Assembly: GCF_003597395.2 (NCBI RefSeq)
Contig: NC_133773.1
Location: 61,491,373 to 61,555,372 of the forward strand
Source: Chelonoidis abingdonii
Lineage: Eukaryota > Chordata > Testudines > Testudinidae
Reading direction: 5' to 3'
DNA: 64,000 nucleotides
Shown in pieces: positions 47,600 through 58,365 of the stretch. The position numbers and the translations under genes were made by a program. The number at the start of each line of letters is the position of its first letter. Position 1 is the first letter of the stretch. The notes under the pieces are model-generated. The model ran no database searches and was not told where the DNA came from. It worked only from the letters and a program-made list of their open reading frames with translations.

Positions 47600-48650
47600 G
47601 GGGTCTGGCTGTCCAAATTCAGCTGATAGCCAGTCTACCTCGCTCCTCCATCCTGACAGTAGCTTTTCTCCCCTTTGCCTCACAGATATTGTGCAGAACA
47701 CAACCTGCAGCAATAATGAGGGGGATGTCTACCTAGAAAGCAACCCTTCAACCTACTAAACACAGTTTCAACTATCAGTCTGCACCGGCTAAGACAGTAG
47801 CTGAATTTTACCTTGGTGCTGTCCAGGTGGTCAGTATATAGCTTCACGAGCCAGGGGAGAAATGGCTAAGCTGGAGCCCTCAGATTCACTATTGGTATTT
47901 CAATATCCCCAACGTTTGTGCGCCAGTTAGGGAAGAATGTCTCTGTTTAAGAACATTGGACTTCTAAAACAGTAGTAAAGATGTGGCATCATGCACTTTC
48001 CCCAACCAGCCCACACTGTCCCCAGTGATCTACCAGGGCTTGCATAACCATGGAAAAGAATCCCTTTCTGCTGATGTACTCAGTGGCAAGGTGGGCAGGG
48101 GCCAGAATAGGAATATGTCTGCCATCTGTTGCTCCTACCCATTTCAGGAACCCTATTGTTGCAAATATACCCAATATTCTGCAGATTACCAAGAATCACA
48201 ATTCTGTATAGCAGGAGACGATTAATAACTCTTACACCCTTTCAAGACAATAGTCTGCCCCCCCCCCCCCCCCGTGGAATTTCCAACTCAAAAATGATTG
48301 CCTTCTGAAAGATAGCAATCCAGTGTTGCAAGCTTCCAGAGCACAATCGCTACTTGCTTCTCTACTGTCAATCTAACTCTTATTTTGGTGTACCTGCTCT
48401 GGATGGCTGGGTCCAACTCAACACACAGCCTGAGGAACCTCCTCTTTTGCATCCACACGTTCTAATGTCACACCTTGTCATCCCAAACCTGCATTATGAC
48501 ACAAGCCCACCGGGCACTGCTCATTTCTCAGCCCCAGAAGTGGTGATCCTCTGTGTGGAGCTGCTCCATGAATAACGGCAGCAACCTGGCATTTTCAATT
48601 GCTGTGTCCATCAGCATGTAGTTACTGTGCTTGAACATCCCCATATTTTC
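47600..48650 (-). pseudogene. PIF/Harbinger DDE transposase (HARBI1-like), broken
   Basis: Minus-strand remnants in order. ELDPAIQSRYTKIRVRLTVE and KQVAIVLWKLATLDCYL (48420-48301) are the helical N-terminal region. A C-run on the plus strand (48258-48273) interrupts coding. ATDGRHIPILAPAHLATEY (about 48125-48070) holds the first catalytic Asp. NVGDIEIPIV is followed by LRAPA, a stop and PFLPWLVKLY (about 47915-47835), where the usual GDPAYP has lost its catalytic Asp (now Ala) and the Tyr codon is a stop. Finally SRCRLIVETVFSRLKG keeps the catalytic Glu. The family excises and inserts its element at TWA sites. This copy is dead. Confidence 0.85.
48258..48273 (+). repeat. C homopolymer, about 16 bases
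   Basis: A run of C inside the transposase remnant, probably an expansion after decay. May be poorly sequenced. Confidence 0.85.
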
Positions 48651-48790
48651 CTCATGGCAATTCTGACTGTGGTAGTACTCTAGGTTCTGCAAATACATGA
48701 GAATTGTGTGTTCCTACTAGCAATGCTCAAGAGAGTTGCACTGAGTTGTGTAGGGTCCATGCTTCTGCCAGCGCAGGGAGGATACAAATT

Positions 48791-49775
48791 GATTTTTTTT
48801 TAAAAAAAAACTTTTAAAAAAATTAATTTAAACTGTTTGATTTTGGTTTTTAAATTATAAGACATTTTTTCTTTTAATTTTAAACACGTTTATTTTTAAA
48901 ATTTGAATTTAATACAGAATATGTTAAGGCCTAAACTTATTAGAATTTCTTAAAACATTTAAGTAAGAATTAATATGAATCCATGAGCCGCTATCAAAAA
49001 CTTTTGAGTTAAAGGTTGCTTTTATGTAGAAAGGAAGAATCAGGGAAGAAACAACTAACTTTTGATATCAAGCTTTATACATGGCACAATAGATTACGTA
49101 CTATATTAAGAGCCTGATCCTGTGAGGGACCTGGGGCTGGGCTACTGGGTGCAACAGACCAGCAGAGTCATCACAGGTGTTGGGACCTGGCCTCTGACTC
49201 CAGGAGGCAACATCATGCACCTCATCATGATCATCTACCAAGCCCAGCTGGGTGGTCTCATTCTCCTATTTCACAGCTTATTCTTACATGGTTCAGTTCT
49301 TAAATAATGAATCTTTATGACACCACCCACCATGTAAATTTACTGTCCAGCTGATGGGAAAACAATGAAGTTTATCTGTCCAAAACATTTAAGGTTGTTT
49401 TGTTTAATAACAATAAATATTATATGATGGTTAGCATGTTTAATTAACTTCCAGTTACCATCCTGACACAAATCATAAGCTACAAGTTAATTATCTAATT
49501 AATAAGCAATACATCATTCACCATTTCCTAACATACTAAAAAGGTAGTTATTAAGAATCTGAAAACATGTATCTATATAATTGCTTAAATAAATGTATAG
49601 TTAGTTACAAATCAACACATTTTAATGGTTCTCAATCAATGAGCGTGTTCCTTCTTCTTTAGAAAATAACTCAAGTACAAATGGAAAAGTTGATTAACAC
49701 AGATTATTTTAATCGAGGTTTACCACTTGGTGATTGAAATCATTGCCCTGATTTAAATCAATCGACCCTGTGCCA
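48791..49775. mobile_element. AT-rich DNA element nested in Harbinger
   Basis: The left edge gatacaaattgattttttt and the right edge tgatttaaatcaatcgaccc are imperfect inverted repeats around GATTTAAATC-type words. The interior is very AT-rich with a short GC-richer island (49109-49270). Harbinger sequence flanks both sides. No transposase seen; superfamily undecided. Confidence 0.6.
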
Positions 49776-50418
49776 GAGAGCTGGCAGAGACTAAGAGGCA
49801 TACAAAACAATAAAAGATTTCAAAAACAGGATCACAGTTACGGGATGGAATAGACACTCTGGAATGGAGAAAGAGACATGGTGAGAACTTTACAAGTGGC
49901 AACCCACAAAACACTGCAGAAATGTCACACAAGACATTGAGCTGGACATTCACATGGGGAACTGTGAGATTCCTACCTACAGTGAAGTGCATTTTACCTT
50001 GATGCAACCACTCATTGTGAAGATGCATAGAGCTGATGAAAGCATCCAAGTGCGCATACATCACCTGCTAGAGTCAGTGGACATATAGTGACATAACTTA
50101 CAGCAACTGAACTTCGTAGTGTACACATGACCTTAGAAGAAGTGACTTCAAGTCTTGGTAACGCTTCTGATCCCTAACCTAAGACAACAGAAGTGGTTCT
50201 CAAATCTATTAGCCCTTTTCAACAACATACCTTATGTTTTTTTCCTCGGAGTCTACATCTGTCAAGCAGATGCTTAAGTGATCTAGACTACTCGAGTTCA
50301 TTCTTTTTGAAACATCCTTCTGTTACCCAAAGTTAGCAGGAACTAGGGGAAAAGGTGGAGAAGGGGGAGTGAGAGCCTTCGCCCTAAATACAAAATAAAT
50401 ATGTCTGACATGAACCAC

Positions 50419-50749
50419 AGGGTAAGTCTATACTGCAATAAAAAATAAATAAAGTTTAAAAAAACAACTCAACATACACACACACCCCTTACGACAGAGT
50501 TCTGAGACTTGCTGCCAACTGACTTTGGGCTCGCGGGGCTAAAAATAGCAGTCTAGACATTTGGGCTGGAGCCCAGGCTCCAAGACCCTCCTCTTTTGCA
50601 GGGTTTCAGAGCCCAGGCTCCAACCCAACCCCAAAACATCTACACTGCTATTTTTAGCCCCACAGGCCAAATCCCGTGAGCCCAAGCCTATTGCCCAGGC
50701 TCTGAGACTCACTGCTGCAGCTCTTTTATTGCAGTGCATATATACCCTT
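50419..50749. mobile_element. Palindromic MITE, 331 bp
   Basis: The left end agggtaagtctatactgcaa and the right end ttgcagtgcatatataccct are inverted repeats. Two inner mirrored blocks (ggctaaaaatagcagtctag and ctacactgctatttttagcc) mean the element folds over almost all its length. The open frames on both strands here (50539-50838, 50561-50809) arise from this symmetry. Confidence 0.85.
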
Positions 50750-52198
50750 AGGTCCATGTTTGACCTGGCATTCATATTCAGACACTGTGTTAACGCTTCA
50801 GATAAATAAGCTAATATCCAGAGGATCATATTTGACAAAAACTGAATTCGCCACCAACAAATAAAATGGAAAAAAAGTACTGGGGTTCACTCAAGCTCTA
50901 TTTCCTTAAGAAAAAATTAAATGCCACCCACAGCAGATTACCCAGATATTCAAAATATGATCATGTGCATTCTGTTGGGCTCCACCACATGAAGGAGTGG
51001 TCTGCTTTGCATCACTGGGATTTGCTCCACATCATTGGGGTTGAGATACTCCTATAATCAAAGCCAGATTAAAACACAGATATGAGCTTAGCGCCCCAGC
51101 TACCAGAAATACGATAGTATCAGAATCTGAACTTATTTATTTACACTGTTCTAATTTTGCCAGTGTAATCTCTGTTTTGCATCAGTGGAGTGTGTATAGT
51201 AAGGTGATGCACTGATGTAACCACATCCATGTTATTAGCTGTACTGGTGAAGATTTCCCTAATCTAGACAAGCTCTAAATCACTGGAAAACTGAGTTACC
51301 AGATTTTCTAAAGAAAGATGCACTCTCATTGATTTATCTCAATGGGAATTCACACCTATTGGTTTAGGCTGCCTCTACACATCACTGAACCTATTTCTTT
51401 CAGTTTATATTTTCAAGATTTTCCTTGCAATCATAGGATTAGACTGTTTTCATAAAAAGAGAATGTCAATTTGCTCTGTAGCACCTCAAGACCTGCTGAA
51501 TCACCGACTGGGCCGAATTTGAGCCTTGTTTACCCCTTAATCCTTGAGAGAGACAGACACACTGTTCAGACCCTGTTTGACTTAAGTCTACTAAGATGTT
51601 CTCTTCACTCCTATCAGATGCACAGCTGAATATATTACTTTGTTCAGAATATACTGTTCCCAAACGATTTATGAAACTTGACAAGACAGGGACGAAAAAT
51701 TTCCCCTGCCAGTTCAGGTAATAAACTGCCATGCTGTTGGCTGTGAGAATCTTCACTGCCTGAACTATAATCAAATGAATGCATGCTTAGAATGCAAGCC
51801 TATCACTCTTAGCCAAAAGAAGTGGGTAATTTGAATTCATTGGGTTTCCTTAACCCTAGGTACCTTGTGCAAGGTTGCTAAATGTTTATTCTGTTAGACT
51901 TGGTTTATCCCTGATAGCAGGTAGACTGATGTTTTAGATTTGGCTGGGGGACAGAGTCACTAAAAATCAATGCATCTTAGTGCCAGGAGCCAAAGAACCA
52001 CCAAAACATGAGACAGTGAGTCTATCTGAGTGAAGTAACTGAGGCAAGGGCAGCATCTGACACCAGATCAGGTAAAACCCTGTTACAGGTAGATATAGAG
52101 ATATCTACATATGTGTTCAGCCTCATTTCCTCTTTCTCATCTTACTGTGGTTTTATTTAGTTGTCTTCTTTCCCTGCTGTATCAAATGCTACCCATGT
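50750..52198. other. No gene recognised
   Basis: AT-rich spacer. The minus frame 51466-51774 (102 codons) has no domain I recognise. Confidence 0.45.
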
Positions 52199-52350
52199 AA
52201 GGGCTTGTCTATACTGTGAAGCTAATTCAGATTAAAGTGGGCATGATTTTTAAAGCCAAATAGCTATTCTGAATTAACTCCTCATGCAGATACTCTTATT
52301 CTGGGAAAATTTGCTCTTATTTTGGAAACTTCCCCTGTAGATAAGCCTTA
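52199..52350. mobile_element. Short MITE, 152 bp
   Basis: The left end aagggcttgtctatactgtg and the right end cctgtagataagcctta are inverted repeats, with internal attcagatta / ctgaattaac mirrored words. Same terminus style as 59797-60027. Confidence 0.7.
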
Positions 52351-55300
52351 AAACTACTTTCTGTGTAGTCTTCAGGAAGAAAAAATTATAAAAAAGTTTT
52401 TAAAAGTTTTAATCACTTAAATATAAAACATTAGTAAAGCAGCCCTTATGTTATTTATTTTCATAAATTCACTTTATGGTACACTGTACCTACATTTTCA
52501 GTTTTCAATATGGTACACATTTTTATATTTATCTCATAATTATCACAAGCGGCTGAGGGTGAATGAGAACTGGAGGCTTCAGCAATTGGGTCTTTGGCTC
52601 CAGCGGATTACTGGCTCTCAGTAGAGACCTCTCGTGCCATCCTTCAGTGAACTAATATCCATATGTCTGACTCTGGGGATCACTGTAAAACCCTCCGCAC
52701 CGCCTGTGTCCTCTGCCTGTTGGCACCAACAGGTCCTTTGTTCACAATATCCATCATTACAGATGGAGTTGAGGTTTGCAATGACATCCCATTCAAGACA
52801 TTACCTAATGTGGACACCATTAAAAAAAACTGGAATCCTTCAAAAGGACAAGATAATCAACAGATTACTGATAGGCTGAAAATGAAGTGTACCTGATTTT
52901 GCTGATGATGCATCTCTGGCCTCTCAAAAAGGTGTCTGCAAACAGTGACCAATCATAGCACCTTATATAAAATGTATCAGAGACACTGGGTCGAGACCCT
53001 AGCCTTAATATCTCCTTCTGGAGAGAGACAAGCTTTCCTCATAGCACACACATTCATGCTATTCTCGAACACAGAGGCACTTCTACCAACATTTGAAATT
53101 GTGTGGGGTCTACGATCACCCCAAACAGTCACTCTTGGCCTTTGTATGCCATCACTCACGGGTATAGGACTGGATTTTCAAGACCAAAGGCACCACTGCC
53201 CTGAGAAGGGCACATGCAGGACTACCCAGAATGCTTTTGCTGTCACAGGCAAACTTCATTACATGTATGATAGCTGTCAATTTTACTCAGCTTTTATTAA
53301 ATTAAATATTATAACATTTTGGCTTTAAGCTATTATATAATAAAAGTCTACTTTACTCTCATGCATTTTATATCCCTTACCCTGATTTTACCTTAAACCT
53401 GCAGAGACAACAAATACAAAGGACACGGACATAGACAGTAGGGAGACCGTGTATGAGGGATGTAGGACAGAAAGCAGGTAGATGGGAAGTGACAAAAGCA
53501 ATGTAGATTGGGTAATGTACTCCATACAGAGTCTTGATAGTTCCATGAGTCTTTGGAAATTCTAGAGGAGTACAATTATACAGACTGGTGTAACATTTGA
53601 GGAGACAATTTAGGAAACACTTTTGGAAGATGCATGAGACAAACACAGGCAGGAAAGGGATTCTAGATAGAGAGAACTGACAGGGAATATATCAAACACT
53701 GCAATATTTTATCAAGAGGAAGTTGACACAATATGATCAAGTTATATCCCAAAGTATGAGAACTGAAGACTTGCAATATTTTGCAACTTCAAGTGTTATT
53801 CTCATTCAGAACACGGAACTTTTTGGAAATGCACTAAGCCATTTCTCTCATCAACATCTCAGGGAAACAGATACCACAGGTTAATCATCTTGTTTCCTGC
53901 AACAACCCAGTTTTTCAGCAATATTTTCTCCTAGATAAAACCACAAGTCTGAAATGTACCCCTAGCAAGCACATCTGGAAAGCAGACATTTACTCACCGT
54001 TTCTGGTCCTCTGCTATGAAAATTCTCAACAGGACTCCTGTCAAGTTAATCTCCACATTGAAAAGAAGGAGCGGAAGAGTCCGTATTTGTGGGGCATCCC
54101 TGATACACTTTCAGATTACTCAAGAACCATAGCACAAAGCATAAAAGAAATTGTGAACTGAAAGTTGTGTTGTCATTTATTACTCTTTCCACCCCTTTAC
54201 TCTGCAGCAAAACAAGTGGACTGGCCTTAATTAAGTTTAGGAAGCAGAAATATTTACGGTAATCAGCTGCTTTAAAGACAAGTCTGTGTACATTAACATC
54301 TGAGTTGTTTGATCCAAGCATGGGAATTCATTGCAACTGTCTTGTTCGCCTCTTTTCTTCCCTCCTCTTGTCCACAGTATGTTTATTCTTCTAAACAAAG
54401 GATTTATTTGGACAAATTGTTTCATTGTAAACATTAACATTTTGAACAGTCCATCTTAATTCTTCAGTGTTGCAACTCATTGTCAAAATTTCTTTTTTTT
54501 TTCCCCCCTCTCCCATTAACCCTTTAGGAGGTTACAGGTCCAAAGCTCGCTACCCAGTCTAACCCCTGCTACAGCCAACACAATCTGCATGAGACACACA
54601 CCTGAGAAAACGCTATTTTACAATATCAAGAGGTTATGAGGGTTTAAAAAGCTATTAAGAACAACTTACATGTGCTAAAAAAATTAAAGCTTTAAAAATA
54701 AAAGACAATTATATTCTGTATACTCGTTAACCTTCTGGCACAAAGAGCTGGGTCTTCCTAAGAGCAGAAGTTGGCAATGTTTAACATCAAAATGCATTAA
54801 CAGATGTGAACAAAGAAAGAAAGGGGAAAGCGTCTTGCTTGTTAATTTCTTTTCTACTATGTCATGTCTGACAATCCTAAAAGGGGAATTACTTCCTCCA
54901 GCTAGGAAAATGTAAAGGCAGCCCAAAGTGGTGAAAGGAGATTGAGTATTCTGAAAACCCTGTTTCCTGGCTACGCTTTCCATTTCCATGATTAATAAAG
55001 GAAAATAAATTCAGAATATCTCATGACTCCAAAAACAGAGCACTCGAATACTTAATAGAATATATTTTTCTTAATCGATTTCCTTCTAACAGGAGGAAGT
55101 GACAAGATTCTACATCTGTGTCTATATACACATATACATATATCCTTCATGGATACAGAAAGCTTCTCAGCTCAAGGAATTGACATGGTTATGGAGAAAT
55201 GAGCACTAAGGTTCGGAAGTGCAAGCTTTTCACTATTTTTGACTGCTGTACAGAACACTGCTTACTATACCCCGCATAGTTTCATCTGGTGCTTTCTTAA

Positions 55301-55596
55301 CCTTACCCACATATGGCAAACCATATAGGGACTTTGTATCCTGATTACTCTTCATATGATGCTTGTGCTATCATGTCTCTCCTCCATGCATTATACTGAT
55401 GCAAAAAGAATTAGAGAATGAAGCAGTAGCTGTGAATTTTACAAGTACATGGACACAACTGATAAACTAATCTGCCAGGCTGTTCACAGCAGAGTAAGGG
55501 AAAGAAGGTACTTAGATAATTTCCTCCTGTGTTTACACAGGAGGTCGTGTTGTCCAGGCCTATCTCTGAGCCCTGAAAGTTAGACGAGAGATAGAA
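52351..55596. other. No confirmed gene
   Basis: Mostly unique AT-rich DNA. 52620-53270 is slightly GC-richer with overlapping plus frames (see findings). A T/C-run lies at 54488-54511. Confidence 0.45.
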
Positions 55597-55810
55597 TAGT
55601 TCAGTGATTGGGGTTAGTGTGGGACTTGGGGAACGCAAGTTTAGTTTCCTGCTCTATCATTAATTTCCTGGGGAAGTAACTTAGTCTCTCTGTGTCTCAC
55701 TTGCCAGTCTGTAAAATGGTGATAGGAGCACTTCCCTACCTAACAGGGATGTTCCAATGATGAATATTTTAAAGATTGTGATGTGCTCATTACTATGGTA
55801 ATGAGAACCA
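55597..55810 (+). repeat. MIR-type SINE
   Basis: Core words aagtaacttagtctctctgt, ctgtaaaatggtgatag and cctacctaacagggatgtt fit a diverged MIR in plus orientation, without the insertion seen in the copy at 145-545. Confidence 0.75.
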
Positions 55811-56229
55811 CTTAAAAAAATCCCACCAATTCACCTTGAACATAGATCCAGAAAATTAGTTAGAAAATCCTGCTCTTGCTTTTTCTTCCTCTACTACCTA
55901 TGCTGCTGGAAGAGGATAGGGGGAGTGGGGGGGAAGAGACATGTTTAACTTTTGTATACAGTAATGTTGTGGCTCATTGGTCCCAAGATATTCATGAGAC
56001 AATGGGTACCATCAAACCATTATGACCCATGCTCGATGAAAGAAATCTTTTCCGAACCCCCTCCACTGGCCTTGAAATAACCCCTCAACTTCTCCAAGCT
56101 CATCATCAGAAGCAAGCTCCCCTCAGACTAGGACACACCAACACAAAGAAGCACCAGACGCGAAACCTGAAGACATATCTCCACTGCTATGATGATCAAC
56201 ACTTCCCCAGCACACACACAAAACACCTT

Positions 56230-56570
56230 TCAAGATCCATGGGTCCTACACATGCCTATCACAACATGTGGTATACCTTGACCAGTGCACTAAATGCCTC
56301 AACAACAACTATCTGGTGAAACCAGACAGTCACTCTGTTCTCAAAAGAGCAAACACAGAAACTGATAATACACCGTATCACCTGTGAGTGAACACTTTTC
56401 ACAAAGCAAACACTCTATATCTGACCTCTCAGTCCTGATCTTCAAAGAAAACCTGCATAACACAATCAAAAGATAAGCCTAGGAGCTTAAATTCATAACT
56501 GTCCTAGACATTAAAAATCATGAACTGAATACAGACACTGGATTTACTGCTTATTACAACAATCTATAAC
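56230..56570 (+). pseudogene. GIY-YIG endonuclease domain of Penelope-like element
   Basis: The readable frame gives KIHGSYTCLSQHVVYLDQCT (from 56232), then KCLNNNY, a one-base deletion near 56313, then GETRQSL. This is the vYl.C..C...Y.GeT pattern of GIY-YIG nucleases as used by Penelope-like elements to nick target DNA. Further on, VSEHFSQSKHSISDLSVLIF and, after two stops in place of coding, ELKFITVLDIKNHELNTDTG and FTAYYNNL followed by a stop complete the C-terminus. At least one frameshift and two in-frame stops: inactive. Confidence 0.75.
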
Positions 56571-56751
56571 CCACTAACCCCCCCCACCCCCAGCTTCCCC
56601 ACCACCACCACTTATTCCCTCCTATGACTGGACAGATTTTAACAGGTCACTTCATCTTGAATACTTCCTTGAAATATGTGTTAACTACTTATGCTAAACA
56701 ATCTGTTCTGCCTTGTATTTAGCTGTGACATTCTGTATACTTTTCCCAGTC

Positions 56752-56790
56752 CTGAAGGAGAGCTCCGTGTAAGCTCGACAGCTTGTCTTT
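56752..56790 (+). ncRNA. Hammerhead-like fold in the Penelope tail, decayed
   Basis: CTGAAGG (56752-56758) aligns to CUGANGA with the last A lost. Stem II is GAGCT/AGCTC (56760-56764 with 56772-56776), then GACA in place of GAAA (56777-56780), then a short stem III region AGCTTGTCT. Two core changes predict no activity. Confidence 0.4.
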
Positions 56791-57136
56791 CTCATCAACA
56801 GAAGTTGGTCCAAACTATATTACCTCATCCACCTTCTCTATGTTTAACTTTTGGCAGGCCAGCTCCAGTAACTTCAAACACAAAGAAGAACTGTGTCTAC
56901 AACAGTAAATAGACAGAAATGCAAAAATAAACACTGGAATCCTGCTTAGATAGGAATGTTGTTGCTTCCTGCTATGCTGCTCAAGCAATGGGATCCAGAG
57001 GGCTCAGCTACTTAAATGACAGCTGTAGGCTGCCTTTGTCTCCGACCAGCAGGAGAACCAACGCTTATATTAAAATTACTGGACATAATTATTAAAGGGG
57101 GAAAAGTTGTCCAAAAAAAGAAAATTAAAAACAATA

Positions 57137-57151
57137 TATATATATATATAA
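57137..57151 (+). repeat. (TA)n microsatellite
   Basis: About eight TA units within otherwise unassigned AT-rich DNA (56913-57532). Confidence 0.85.
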
Positions 57152-57606
57152 CCACTGGTATAAATCTAGAGGATAGTCAGCAAACCTTCCAAAAAAATCT
57201 CGTTACAGTTACTAATACTTAAAATTTTATATATGAAAGAATGAGGATCAGCCCTGGATATTATAAGCCTGATTATTTTATTGGACATTAGCAAGTTTTG
57301 GTTAATCTGTCTCGCACCTTGATATTAGTGAGGTCATCCATGCATTTATGTGTAAGCTATGAGCCAAGTTTTACATATGTGCATATGTCTGCAATCACAA
57401 ATCAGTAAGCAACCAATGCAAACAGAGATGGAAACTCTGCATCACTGTGTAATCACTAGTTAAATTATTTAAAATGATAAATCAAACCGATTAAATAACA
57501 GCAGAAAAAAATGTAAGCATAAAATGGCTAACTCAAGTCAGCTAATCTTGAATGACCCCTTGAAACATCTGTTAACTATTTATGCTAAACAAATATGTTC
57601 CACCAT

Positions 57607-57618
57607 GTATTTAGCTGT
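57607..57618 (+). repeat. Left 12-bp target duplication
   Basis: gtatttagctgt, identical to 57973-57984. The uninterrupted tail at 56716-56727 has this 12-mer only once, confirming that the second copy is a duplication. Confidence 0.95.
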
Positions 57619-57972
57619 CAGAGTAGTAGTTGTGTTAGTCTGTATCCACAAAAAGAATAGGAGTACTTGTGGCACCTTAGAGACTAACATATTTATTGTA
57701 GCATAAGCTTTCCTGGGCTACAGCTCACTTCATCGGATGCATGTAGTGGAAAACACAGAAGGAAGATATCTATATACCTAGGGAACATGAAACAATTATG
57801 GTAACACCCATTGTTTCATGTTCCCTGGATGGATGGATGGATGGATGGATGGATGGATGGATCTTCTTTCCGTATTTTCCACTACATGCATCCGATGAAG
57901 TGAGCTGTAGCCCAGGAAACCTTATGCTACAATAAATGTGTCAGTCTCTAAAGTGCCACAAGTACTCCTATC
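57619..57972. mobile_element. Inverted-duplication element with two hammerhead-like ends
   Basis: Arm 1 (57619-57796) and arm 2 (57810-57972) are inverted copies of one repeat family: tcagagtagtagttgtgtta ... gtggcaccttagagactaac in one, and gtcagtctctaaagtgccac in the other. They meet at a perfect 16-bp inverted repeat (57781-57796 with 57810-57825) around a 13-base loop. Both arms share the unusual gtagcccagg in stem II, so they derive from one template. A TGGA array has expanded in arm 2. The whole unit is bounded by an exact 12-bp duplication, so it inserted as one piece. Confidence 0.85.
57826..57862 (+). repeat. (TGGA)n microsatellite
   Basis: About nine perfect TGGA units within arm 2 of the inverted-duplication element. 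Arm 1 has only tatctatatacc at the mirrored spot, so the array expanded after duplication. Confidence 0.95.
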
Positions 57973-57984
57973 GTATTTAGCTGT
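57973..57984 (+). repeat. Right 12-bp target duplication
   Basis: gtatttagctgt, identical to 57607-57618. Long duplications of this size fit target-primed retrotransposition and not hAT or Harbinger. Confidence 0.95.
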
Positions 57985-57988
57985 GACA

Positions 57989-58248
57989 CTGGGCTTGTCT
58001 TCACATACAGTGTTGCAGCTGTGCTACTGTAGCACTTTAATTAAGATGTTCCTCCTACGCTAATGGGATAGTTTCTCCCATCAGCGTAATTAATCCACCT
58101 CCCTGAGAGGGCAGGAGAACCACCCCCATCAACATAGCACTGTCTACACAGGTGGCTAGCTTGGTATAACTACATCACTCAAAAGTGTGAATTTTTCATA
58201 CCCCTGAACAACATAGTTATACTGATATGCATCTGCAGCGTAGATCTG
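57989..58248. mobile_element. MITE with GTCTACAC-type termini
   Basis: The left end gggcttgtcttcacatac and a worn right end gcagcgtagatct bracket a mirrored centre (ggtataactacatcactcaa and acaacatagttatactgata). It interrupts the Penelope tail between gacact and ctctgagtac. Same family as 59797-60027. Confidence 0.75.
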
Positions 58249-58365
58249 AACTCTGAGTACATTTCCCAGACCTGAGGAAGAACTCTGTGTAAGCTCAAAA
58301 GCTTGTCTCTCTCACCAACAGAAGTTGGTCCAATATAAGATATCACCATCTCTCTCTAACTTCCA

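Larger units (their letters stand above)
43400..50135. mobile_element. Decayed PIF/Harbinger transposon with nested insertions
   Basis: Two convergent broken genes typical of PIF/Harbinger elements are present: a Myb/SANT-like DNA-binding protein on the plus strand (43745-44065, 46256-46531, 46868-47060) and a DDE transposase on the minus strand (47600-48650). The right terminus is near gtagtgtacacatgacctta (50112-50134); the left terminus is not resolved and is placed loosely. Inside are a CR1 scrap (44962-45045), a solo LTR (45181-46212), a CR1 3' end (46536-46872) and an AT-rich element (48791-49775). Element sequence resumes after each one. Confidence 0.75.
56020..56830 (+). mobile_element. 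Penelope-like element, 3' part
   Basis: A plus-strand 3' end of a Penelope-like retroelement. It has a decayed GIY-YIG endonuclease domain (below), a 3' UTR with gttaactacttatgctaaac and tgtatttagctgtgaca, and a compact foldable tail ending ccaacag-like agaagttggtccaa. The 5' boundary is vague because of truncation. The same 3' tail recurs at 57533-58365. Confidence 0.75.
57533..58365 (+). mobile_element. Second Penelope-like tail, split by two insertions
   Basis: Three pieces join into one tail: 57533-57618 (cttgaaacatctgttaacta), 57985-57988 and 58249-58365 (tttcccagacctgaggaaga ... accaacagaagttggtccaa). Insertions are an inverted-duplication element (57619-57972) and a MITE (57989-58248). 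The decayed fold has CTGAGGA at 58272-58278 and AAAA at the GAAA position. Confidence 0.75.

Noticed and set aside
50539..50838. Opposed open frames of 82 and 99 codons
   Set aside because: They arise from the near-complete palindrome of the MITE at 50419-50749.
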